This document shows positions 1 to 6,468 of a DNA stretch of 46,657 nucleotides, piece by piece; the stretch's first letter is position 1; the number at the start of each line of letters is the position of its first letter. The DNA is from Pseudomonadota bacterium (GTDB taxonomy: Bacteria > Pseudomonadota > Alphaproteobacteria > Sphingomonadales > Sphingomonadaceae): the NCBI GenBank assembly GCA_023394965.1, contig JAEWZX010000039.1, positions 1 through 46,657 on the forward strand, in the 5' to 3' direction. Below the pieces are notes generated by a model, which was not told where the DNA came from, made no database searches, and saw only the letters and a program-made list of their open reading frames with translations. The position numbers and the translations under genes are program-made.

Positions 1-128
1 GTTCGGAAAACTCAAGGACTGGCGCCGCATCCACACGCGCTATGATCGCTGTGCCCACACCTTCATGTCCGCCATCTGCATCGCTGCGACCGTCATCTTC
101 TGGCTCAATCAATGAGTCCTGAGCCTAA
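1..128 (+). mobile_element. IS5-family insertion sequence, 3' end only
   Basis: The window opens inside an insertion sequence. The last 37 codons of its transposase are visible, and the stop runs into GAGTCCTGAGCCTAA, which has the look of the terminal inverted repeat of IS5-group elements. The exact terminus is inferred; the left end and any target-site duplication lie outside the window. Codon use and GC resemble the host, so the element is probably native to this lineage. Confidence 0.7.
2..115 (+). CDS. IS5-family transposase, C-terminal fragment (cut by window edge)
   Basis: Reading from base 2 gives a 37-residue tail ending at TGA 113-115. It contains KLKDWRRIHTRYDRCAHTF followed by a hydrophobic segment ending in IFWLNQ. 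This is the characteristic C-terminus of IS5-group DDE transposases, which cut and join transposon ends; the catalytic Glu region normally lies just upstream. The gene continues to the left of the window. Whether the whole element is intact cannot be judged from here. Confidence 0.85.
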   Translation, partial: FGKLKDWRRIHTRYDRCAHTFMSAICIAATVIFWLNQ

Positions 129-538
129 CTTTCTAATAACTCAATTTCATGCCAGAATGAGACCCTTGGTAATTGGATAGGCGGGGCCTAAGTCTTGCGG
201 GGAATTGCACCATGCGCGGAGCCTGAGTGCTGGTGTGACGGCGTATTATACGGGCACCAATTTTGCAGTGACGGCGTCGACTGACCGTCTGGGAAGTGTT
301 CGAGAGTGGATCGGTTGCTGCCCGCGTGGACGCGACGCAGCTGAGGCTGTGTCCTAAACAGCTTTTTATCCGTTGCGACGTCGAGTGCGATGGACCGCTT
401 AACAGCCCGCCAACCATACTTCCTGGCGGTGGAGGATTGATCTGGCCTTTGCTTTTCACGAAAACCTGTGCCGGGGCGAAAGCGCAGGGTATCGATAAGG
501 ATATGTAAGCTATTTGGCCCTATCGATCTGTCCAAGGG
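129..538. other. Gene-free stretch between the IS end and the PAP2 gene
   Basis: About 410 bases without a credible gene. Open frames here are short, lack ribosome-binding sites and match no family I recognise. Near the right end, ATCGATAAGG (491-500) and CCCTATCGAT (518-527) form an inverted repeat with one mismatch around a 17-base loop, about 12 bases before the ATG at 539. It could be an operator or a decayed mobile-element end; neither can be shown. Confidence 0.5.
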
Positions 539-1756
539 ATGGTTCGAAATTGGACCGGGCCGGTAGCGGTCGGGGGCGCAAGCTGTTCGGGCATTCGTGT
601 GTTTTGCCGTCTGGCGACAAGGGTGGGTAGCTTGGCTTCGGACAGTTCGGTTTCTCTTCTGTCATACCGGGCCAGCCGAACCGATCCGGCCCGCAGCAGA
701 CGGATTCGGGATCTGGCGCTGCGCTTGGATCGCGCGCTGGCAGGGCAGGGTTACATATTCGGTGCGATCGCGCTGATCATGGCCATCAGGATGATTGCCG
801 TGGCCATCAGCGGCATCGGCTACGACCGGCTGTCGCTGGACCCGTTGTTCTGGAATGCGCTGGCGTTATGGGCAGCGGGCTTCGGCCTGCGCGTCTGGCG
901 ACCCGATCTGCCGATTGTCTATATGCTGGAAGGTACGGCGCTGATGCTGCTGGCCGGTCTGCAGACCACCATCGCAGCATCGGCGGTCGCATCGCTCGGC
1001 ATGCCTTATGCCGATCCGTGGCTGGCCCATGTGGACAGTGTGATTGCGCCATGGCTCGACTGGCCATCCATGGTTCGTGCCCTTGCCGCGCATTCCCAGC
1101 TCTACGCACTGCTCAACCAGGCTTATATCAGTGCCGGTTGGCAGCCCCTGCTGCTGCTCTTCCTGATCCTGATCTTCGGAAAGACGGAACAGGCATTCAC
1201 TTTTGTCACTGCGGGCGCGCTTTCGCTTGTCATATGCGTGGGCGTGTTCGCATGGATGCCGGCCAGCGGCGCATTCGTGCATCACGGCATAAGTTTCGCC
1301 GATGTGTCGCAGATACAGGTGTCGCTGGGCTTCGACTTTCTGCCCATTCTCGAAGGGCTGAGGGATGGAAGCCTTGCGACCATCAGCCGCGACAATCTGA
1401 GCGGTCTGGTCAGCTTTCCAAGCATGCACGCAGCGAGCGCGGCGATTTTCGCACTGGCATGGGCGCGGTTTGGCAAATGGTCGATACCGATGGTTCTCCT
1501 GAACGTGATGATGGCCTTTTCCGCGATGCCGGTGGGCAATCACTATTTCGTCGACATCGTTGCAGGTGGGCTGCTGGGGGTGGCCTCGTTCTGGCTCGCT
1601 CACCGGCTGATAACCGCTTCGCTCGCGCGGCAGGGGGAGGGGGACATATCTCCGGCAAGGTCCGGCCAGCCCGGTCGCACTGGCGATGACTGGTCCGGGG
1701 AATATGGCAGGAAACCGATAAACCTTGCGGGAAATCCCGTCACCCGCGCCGCCTGA
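539..1756 (+). CDS. PAP2-superfamily membrane protein (inositol-phosphoceramide-synthase/phosphatase type)
   Basis: A multi-pass membrane protein with the two C-terminal motifs of the PAP2 phosphatase/phosphotransferase superfamily. SFPSMHA (about residues 291-297) carries the catalytic His, and GNHYFVDIVAG (about 332-342) carries the second His and Asp. This layout is typical of the PAP2_3 group, which includes aureobasidin-resistance enzymes that transfer lipid head groups; the substrate here is unknown. About six hydrophobic segments follow residue 75. The first 31 residues look non-coding, and the ATG at 539 has AAGGG directly against it. A TTG at 632, nine bases after AAGG, is a better start. 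The C-terminal 40 residues are polar and probably disordered. It stands alone, between an IS end and folP. Confidence 0.8.
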   Translation: MVRNWTGPVAVGGASCSGIRVFCRLATRVGSLASDSSVSLLSYRASRTDPARSRRIRDLALRLDRALAGQGYIFGAIALIMAIRMIAVAISGIGYDRLSLDPLFWNALALWAAGFGLRVWRPDLPIVYMLEGTALMLLAGLQTTIAASAVASLGMPYADPWLAHVDSVIAPWLDWPSMVRALAAHSQLYALLNQAYISAGWQPLLLLFLILIFGKTEQAFTFVTAGALSLVICVGVFAWMPASGAFVHHGISFADVSQIQVSLGFDFLPILEGLRDGSLATISRDNLSGLVSFPSMHAASAAIFALAWARFGKWSIPMVLLNVMMAFSAMPVGNHYFVDIVAGGLLGVASFWLAHRLITASLARQGEGDISPARSGQPGRTGDDWSGEYGRKPINLAGNPVTRAA

Positions 1757-1767
1757 GTACGGCGTAA

Positions 1768-1812
1768 CGCACCGCTGCCCCCGGCTACGGTACGGCGTCG
1801 CCGGGCGGTGCG
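1768..1812 (+). terminator. Two-part hairpin after the PAP2 gene
   Basis: CGCACCG (1768-1774) pairs perfectly with CGGTGCG (1806-1812). Inside it, CCCGGC (1780-1785) pairs with GCCGGG (1800-1805), leaving a five-base bulge on one side. It starts 12 bases after the PAP2 stop. No T-tract follows, so it could be a transcript-end stabiliser rather than an intrinsic terminator. Confidence 0.4.
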
Positions 1813-1970
1813 CGGTGAATGGACGCATTTCCTGAAGACCGGGCTGCCGATTACGGGGCGGCAACGCAGCCAGCTCTGTCCTACACGGCTTTCGCCCGCT
1901 ACGACGTCCGGCATGAGCTTTCAGACCGCAACTTTAGCAATGCCCGGCGATCCGCACCTTGTGTTGGCGC

Positions 1971-2095
1971 GCAAGCCGACACTCCGGCCGGTGCAAGCCG
2001 TCACTTTGCGTGCGCAAGCCGACACATTTCCGGCGCAGGCCGACGCCAATATCCGCAAGCTGACGGCTTTTCGCACAAGCCGACCGTTTTTATCG
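1971..2095 (+). repeat. Six-copy degenerate ~21-bp direct repeat upstream of folP
   Basis: The core GCAAGCCGAC or a one-base variant begins at 1971, 1993, 2014, 2035, 2055 and 2075. Spacings are 22, 21, 21, 20 and 20 bases. The bases between cores are partly alike (ACACTTT, ACACATTT, then CGGC). A period of about 21 bp is two turns of B-DNA, so each core faces the same side of the helix. The array ends some 54 bases before the folP start. No translated frame through it resembles a protein family, which favours a DNA-level role such as cooperative binding sites, but this is inference. Confidence 0.7.
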
Positions 2096-2148
2096 CCTGG
2101 ACAGTGTAACACCCGGTCCATGTCTCTGCGTGTGGCCGGGGCAGACCA

Positions 2149-3264
2149 ATGACCGACGCGGTGTATATCCGGCCCATCGGCCCCGTGTCCGCTCCGCAGG
2201 CAGAGCATGGCAATGCCATCCGGCTTGGCGGCGGCATGGTCTATGCCAGCCGCTTCGCGGTGATCCTGCGGCGGGCTGGCGCGGTGGCCGAACGGTGGCT
2301 GGCCACGCCCGAATCCATGGCCGAAGTGCTGGGCCGCCTGCCCGATGCCGTCGGCGCAGAGGCGGAAAGGCAATGGTCCAACCTCGCGCTGGCGCAGCCG
2401 CCGCTGCAGCTGGGGGCGCGGACAGTGCGGCTCGACCAGCCTCAGGTGATGGGCATTCTCAATGTCACGCCCGATAGTTTCAGCGATGGCGGCAGCTTTC
2501 TCGACCATGGCGAAGCGGGGCGCGACCATGCGGCCGCCATGCTCGAAGCGGGGGCGGCGATCATCGATATCGGGGGGGAAAGCACCCGGCCGGGCGCCAA
2601 ACCCCTGTGGGAAGGCGATGAGATCGAACGGGTCGTGCCCGCGATCGAAACCTGCGCCGCGATGGGCGCGGCGATCAGCATCGACACACGCAAGGCCGCG
2701 GTGATGGAAGCCGCGCTGCAGGCCGGGGCGCATCTCGTCAACGATGTGTCCGGTCTTGCCCATGATCCGCGCAGCGCGGATGTGGTGGCGCGGGCAGGGT
2801 GCCCGGTGGTGCTGATGCATGCGCCGGGTGCGGCGGGGGCCGATCTTCACGCCGGGGGCGCTTACGACAATGTCGTCTTCGACGTGTTCGATGCCCTGCG
2901 CCAGCGCCGCGATGCGGCCCTCGCCGCGGGGATCGAAGCTCGCAATATCCTGCTCGATCCCGGTATCGGCTTCGGCAAGAGCCTGGCCGATAATCTCGCG
3001 CTGATGAATGCCCTGCCGCTGTTCCACGCGCTGGGTCACCCCGTCCTGCTCGGTGTCAGCCGCAAGCGGATGATCGGCGCACTTTCGAACGAGGCGGCCG
3101 TCGGGGACCGGCTTGGTGGCAGCCTGACCTTGGCGGTTAAGGGCATGGATGCAGGCATGCAATTGCTGCGCGTGCACGACGTTGCCGAAACGGTGCAGGC
3201 GCGCAATGTGTGGCGCGGCCTGCGCGATGCGGCGCTGACCGATTTCAGCAACCTGCCGGGCTGA
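2149..3264 (+). CDS. folP: Dihydropteroate synthase
   Basis: Makes 7,8-dihydropteroate from 6-hydroxymethyl-7,8-dihydropterin diphosphate and p-aminobenzoate, the step in folate synthesis blocked by sulfonamides; cytoplasmic. The TIM-barrel signatures are all present: MGILNVTPDSFSDGG (about 101-115), the GGESTRPGA loop (about 143-151), SIDTRKA, and SRKRMIG near the C-terminus. The core starts only around residue 95. The preceding segment is an N-terminal extension of about 95 residues, making the protein (371 aa) longer than the usual 260-280; I recall such extensions in sphingomonad FolP. It reads away from the repeat array, and its stop lies 27 bases from the stop of the convergent response regulator. 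Confidence 0.95.
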   Translation: MTDAVYIRPIGPVSAPQAEHGNAIRLGGGMVYASRFAVILRRAGAVAERWLATPESMAEVLGRLPDAVGAEAERQWSNLALAQPPLQLGARTVRLDQPQVMGILNVTPDSFSDGGSFLDHGEAGRDHAAAMLEAGAAIIDIGGESTRPGAKPLWEGDEIERVVPAIETCAAMGAAISIDTRKAAVMEAALQAGAHLVNDVSGLAHDPRSADVVARAGCPVVLMHAPGAAGADLHAGGAYDNVVFDVFDALRQRRDAALAAGIEARNILLDPGIGFGKSLADNLALMNALPLFHALGHPVLLGVSRKRMIGALSNEAAVGDRLGGSLTLAVKGMDAGMQLLRVHDVAETVQARNVWRGLRDAALTDFSNLPG

Positions 3265-3291
3265 GCGGGCCCGAAGCGGTGCTGCCCTCGG

Positions 3292-4710
3292 TCAGACCGT
3301 GTCGTCGATCCCCAGTTCGGCGAGCTTGCGATACAGGGTGGATCGCCCGATGCCGAGCCGCCGGGCGACTTCGGTCATGCGGCCGCGATAATGGCCGATC
3401 GCCAGGCGGATCACATCGGCCTCGATCTCTTCGAGCGAGCGGACATTGCCGTCTTCGGTATAGAGCAGGACGCCAAGGCCGCGGGCCCTGCTTTCGCCGC
3501 GGTCCGCCTTGTCCCCGATCAGCCGGGCGAGCTGCTTGAAACTGTGCGCGGTCAGCGCCTCACGCTGTTCGAAGATGCAGGCGCGCAGCAGGACGGCCTG
3601 CAACTGCCGCACGTTGCCGGGCCAGTCATAGGCTTCGAGCAGGCTGAGAGCGCTGTCGGCGATCGAATGGTGCTGCATCCCCGGCCGTTCGCCGATCAGG
3701 CTGAGGAAGTAGCGGGTGAGTGCGGGAATGTCGCCAAGCCGTTCCCGCAGGGCTGGGAGCCGGATCCGGGTGGCGGACAGCTGTTCGAACAGCTCCTGCG
3801 AAAACGCGCCCTGGGCGACCAGATCGTCGAGCGGGACATCGCTGGACGCGAAGATCCGCAGATCGATCCGGAAGCCATGCGCCGCACCGGTCGGGCGCAC
3901 AATGCCACTGGCGAGCACTTCGGCAAGCCGCTGTTGCTGATCGGCAGGCATCTGATCGACGTCGACGAGGATCAGCGTCCCCCCGTCGCAATGCTCGAGC
4001 AGGCCGGTCTGCCGGTCGAAAGCGCCCGGGAACGCGCCCTTCTCGTGGCCGAACAGGAGCGATTCGAGCGATGCCGGCGGCATGCCCGCGCAATGCACCA
4101 CCCGCATGATCGCCTTGGCGCGGGTGCTGGCGGCATACATGGCCCGCGTCAGCATGTCCTTGCCGGTGCCGGGTTCCCCCTCGACCAGCACATGCGCATG
4201 GCCGCGGGCCGCAGTTGCCGCCTTGGCAAGCGCGGTACGGAAAGGGGCTGCGGACCCGACCATCGCGTCGAAATCGACCGGGTGAGGCAGCTTCTCCGCC
4301 AGCGGCTGGAGTTCGATATCCAGCGGCCCAAGCCGCGCGGCCCGGCCAAGAGCCTGCAGCAGGCTGCTCGGCTCCAGCGGCTTCGCCAGATAGTCGGTGG
4401 CTCCGGCGCGCAGCGCCTCAACCGCCATTATCGGGCAGTTGTCGGAAACAAGTACGACAAGCGGCGCATCCGGGTGCGCGCCGCGCAGCGTGCGAATCAG
4501 ATCGGGGCCGCCATCCTCCGTGCTCCACTGATCGAGCAGGATGGCGTGAACGTCTTCGGCCTGAGGAGATGCGAGCATGGCCAGTGCCTCCTCGCCGCTG
4601 GGAAAGGTCAGCACGCGCCACCCTCCGCGCGCGGCAAGCGTCGACACAAGCCGGCTTTGCGTCGGCTCGTCGGTGATCAGCATCAGGAGACGCGCGTCCT
4701 GTGTGGCCAT
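3292..4710 (-). CDS. NtrC-family response regulator with non-canonical GAFTGA loop
   Basis: Three domains in order: receiver (about 1-125), AAA+ sigma-54 interaction domain (about 145-370) and a Fis-type helix-turn-helix at the end (MTEVARRLGIGRSTLYRKL). The receiver keeps the phosphoacceptor Asp60 in ILLDQWS, the acidic residues of ITDEP and Lys110 in YLAKP. Walker A is GEPGTGKD (178-185). Two key positions are unusual. The sigma-54 contact loop reads GAFPGA (225-230), with Pro for the essential Thr. Walker B is GGTLILVDVD where relatives have LDE. The protein may therefore bind DNA without activating sigma-54 promoters. No kinase is adjacent. An in-frame TTG at 4722 is an alternative start. 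A perfect 7-3-7 palindrome lies just upstream. Confidence 0.88.
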   Translation of the reverse strand: MATQDARLLMLITDEPTQSRLVSTLAARGGWRVLTFPSGEEALAMLASPQAEDVHAILLDQWSTEDGGPDLIRTLRGAHPDAPLVVLVSDNCPIMAVEALRAGATDYLAKPLEPSSLLQALGRAARLGPLDIELQPLAEKLPHPVDFDAMVGSAAPFRTALAKAATAARGHAHVLVEGEPGTGKDMLTRAMYAASTRAKAIMRVVHCAGMPPASLESLLFGHEKGAFPGAFDRQTGLLEHCDGGTLILVDVDQMPADQQQRLAEVLASGIVRPTGAAHGFRIDLRIFASSDVPLDDLVAQGAFSQELFEQLSATRIRLPALRERLGDIPALTRYFLSLIGERPGMQHHSIADSALSLLEAYDWPGNVRQLQAVLLRACIFEQREALTAHSFKQLARLIGDKADRGESRARGLGVLLYTEDGNVRSLEEIEADVIRLAIGHYRGRMTEVARRLGIGRSTLYRKLAELGIDDTV

Positions 4711-4740
4711 TTCGGTGTGCAATGCTCCCTCGGTCCCGCC

Positions 4741-4757
4741 GGATATGATACATATCC
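4741..4757. promoter_or_regulatory. Perfect 7-3-7 palindrome upstream of the response regulator
   Basis: GGATATG, spacer ATA, CATATCC. It lies 31 bases upstream of the ATG at 4710 (minus strand) and about 140 bases before the oxidase subunit IV start on the plus strand, in the only intergenic space between these divergent genes. Its size and symmetry suit a dimeric regulator, possibly the adjacent Fis-type HTH protein controlling itself. That link is inference. Confidence 0.5.
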
Positions 4758-4898
4758 ATTGGCGATTGTCCTACTGGACTTGAGTTACCGGCCAATTAAG
4801 GCTCTTCCAAGAGGCCCGTGAAGAACAGCAGGCTTGAGCCCTGCGCCCCTCCGCGATAGATCACCTGCAACATCACATTCCACATTGGGGACACGAAC

Positions 4899-5024
4899 AT
4901 GGATTCCGCCAACGATATGAAGGCGCACAGCAAGACTTACAGCTCGTTCATCGATACGCTCAAATGGTCTGTGCCGCTGGTTGCGATCATCACCCTGATT
5001 GTCGTTATCCTGATCGCAGATTAA
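4899..5024 (+). CDS. aa3-type cytochrome c oxidase subunit IV (41 aa)
   Basis: A tiny protein of the alphaproteobacterial aa3-oxidase subunit IV family. A polar N-terminus with MKAHSKTYSSFIDTLKW is followed by one transmembrane helix (about residues 24-40) ending in ILIAD. Family members pack against the core subunits of the haem-copper oxidase; their contribution to activity is small or unclear. A GGGGAC stretch precedes the ATG. The stop is four bases before pntAA, so the two are probably cotranscribed. The other oxidase subunits are not in this window, so this subunit gene is separated from its complex. Confidence 0.88.
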   Translation: MDSANDMKAHSKTYSSFIDTLKWSVPLVAIITLIVVILIAD

Positions 5025-5028
5025 CCGC

Positions 5029-6159
5029 ATGGCGTTACGCATCGCGGTACTGAAAGAACGCGCTTCCGGTGAAAGCCGGGTGGCGCTGACCCCCGAAACG
5101 GCGAAGAAATTTGCTTCGCTTGGGGCCCATGTCGCCGTGGAACAGGGTGCTGGTGCCGGGGCGTCCATTACCGACGATGCGTATCGCGAAGCGGGGGCAG
5201 AACTGGGTTCTGCGGCCGATGTCGTCAAAGATGCCGATATCGTGCTCGGCGTTCAGGCACCCGATATGGCCGCGCTGGCAGGCGCGAAACGGGGTGCCTG
5301 GGTCGCAGCGACATTCGATCCGTTCCGCAACAGCGATCTGGTCGAAAGCTATGCCAAGGCCGGTTACGAAGCGCTGAGCATGGAATTCATGCCGCGCATC
5401 ACGCGTGCGCAAAGCATGGATGTGCTTTCCAGCCAGTCGAACCTGGCAGGCTACAAGGCCGTCATCACAGCGGCCAATGAATACGGCCGGGCGTTCCCGA
5501 TGATGATGACCGCCGCAGGCACGGTCCAAGCAGCGAAAGTGCTCGTGATGGGCGTGGGCGTGGCCGGACTACAGGCCATCGCCACGGCCAAGCGGCTCGG
5601 CGCGCAGGTTTCCGCGACCGATGTGCGCAGCGCGACGAAGGAACAGATCCAGTCGCTGGGTGCCAAGCCGATCTTCGTTGAGAACGTCGCCGGGATCGAG
5701 GGCGAGGGGGCGGGCGGCTACGCCACCGAAATGAGCAAGGAATACCAGCAGGCGCAGGCCGAGCTGGTGAGTTCGCACATCGCCAAGCAGGACATCGTCA
5801 TCACCACCGCGCTGATCCCGGGCAAGCCCGCACCGCGACTGATTTCGGATGCGCAGATTGCCAGTATGAAGCCAGGCAGCGTGATCTTCGACCTCGCCGT
5901 GGCTCATGGTGGCAATGTCGAAGGTTCCGTACCGGACCAGGCAATCGAGAAGCACGGCGTCAAGATCGTCGGCTATTCGAATACGGCCAACCATCTCGCC
6001 GCCGATGCATCGGCGCTGTTTGCGCGCAATCTCTACAATTTCCTCTCCGCCTTCTGGGACACGGAGACGGGCAGGCCTGTGCTCGACGAGGAGATCGGTC
6101 ATGCGGTGCGGCTGACGCAGGGTGGCAAGATCGTCAGCGAGAGGCTGGCGACCACGTAA
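5029..6159 (+). CDS. pntAA: Proton-translocating NAD(P) transhydrogenase, alpha subunit part 1
   Basis: Soluble NAD(H)-binding subunit (domain I) of the membrane transhydrogenase, which passes hydride from NADH to NADP+ using the proton gradient. It has the alanine-dehydrogenase/PNT fold: VLKERASGESRVALTPET at the N-terminus, EFMPRITRAQSMDVLSSQSN in the middle, and the Rossmann motif VMGVGVAGLQAIATAKRLGA at about residue 170. Length (376 aa) fits the split, three-gene form known from Rhodospirillum rubrum. It ends 24 bases before pntAB, and a GGGGAGGGG ribosome-binding site lies in that gap. The start has pntAA-like MALRIAVLKE with no upstream alternative of note. Confidence 0.95.
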   Translation: MALRIAVLKERASGESRVALTPETAKKFASLGAHVAVEQGAGAGASITDDAYREAGAELGSAADVVKDADIVLGVQAPDMAALAGAKRGAWVAATFDPFRNSDLVESYAKAGYEALSMEFMPRITRAQSMDVLSSQSNLAGYKAVITAANEYGRAFPMMMTAAGTVQAAKVLVMGVGVAGLQAIATAKRLGAQVSATDVRSATKEQIQSLGAKPIFVENVAGIEGEGAGGYATEMSKEYQQAQAELVSSHIAKQDIVITTALIPGKPAPRLISDAQIASMKPGSVIFDLAVAHGGNVEGSVPDQAIEKHGVKIVGYSNTANHLAADASALFARNLYNFLSAFWDTETGRPVLDEEIGHAVRLTQGGKIVSERLATT

Positions 6160-6183
6160 TTCGGGCCCGGGGAGGGGCCGCAC

Positions 6184-6468
6184 ATGGACTTCATTTCGAT
6201 CCTGTCGATCTTCGTGCTGGCGTGTTTCGTCGGCTATTACGTGGTCTGGTCGGTCACGCCCGCGTTGCACACGCCGCTGATGGCGGTGACCAATGCGATT
6301 TCCTCGGTGATTATCGTCGGTGCGCTGATTGCGGCGGCGGCGGCGGATGTGCCGGGGGCGAAGTGGCTGGGGCTGCTCGGCATCGTACTCGCCAGCGTCA
6401 ACATATTCGGCGGCTTCGCGGTGACGGCGCGCATGCTCGCGATGTACAAGAAGAAGGAGAAGAAGTAA
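6184..6468 (+). CDS. pntAB: NAD(P) transhydrogenase, alpha subunit part 2
   Basis: Membrane part of the alpha subunit (94 aa). It has three hydrophobic helices, including ISILSIFVLACFVGYYVVW and WLGLLGIVLASVNIFGGF, and ends with a lysine-rich tail (KKKEKK) facing the cytoplasm. With the membrane domain of PntB it forms the proton channel. It lies between pntAA and pntB, and its stop codon overlaps the first pntB ATG by one base, which suggests translational coupling. Confidence 0.95.
   Translation: MDFISILSIFVLACFVGYYVVWSVTPALHTPLMAVTNAISSVIIVGALIAAAAADVPGAKWLGLLGIVLASVNIFGGFAVTARMLAMYKKKEKK

Noticed and set aside
133..535. Short minus-strand frames of 108 and 115 codons after the IS end
   Set aside because: No ribosome-binding site or family match, low-complexity composition, and location in a likely IS-flanking non-coding region.
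1971..2095. CRISPR array
   Set aside because: The repeats are about 10 bases with 10-12-base intervals, far too short for a CRISPR repeat-spacer structure, and there are no cas genes.
1921..3177. Minus-strand frame of over 400 codons through the repeat array and folP
   Set aside because: Antisense to folP. Its heptad-like stretch only reflects the 21-bp DNA repeat and no protein family fits.
3391..4821. Plus-strand frame of 476 codons opposite the response regulator
   Set aside because: Shadow of the minus-strand gene, whose domains and motifs are clear.
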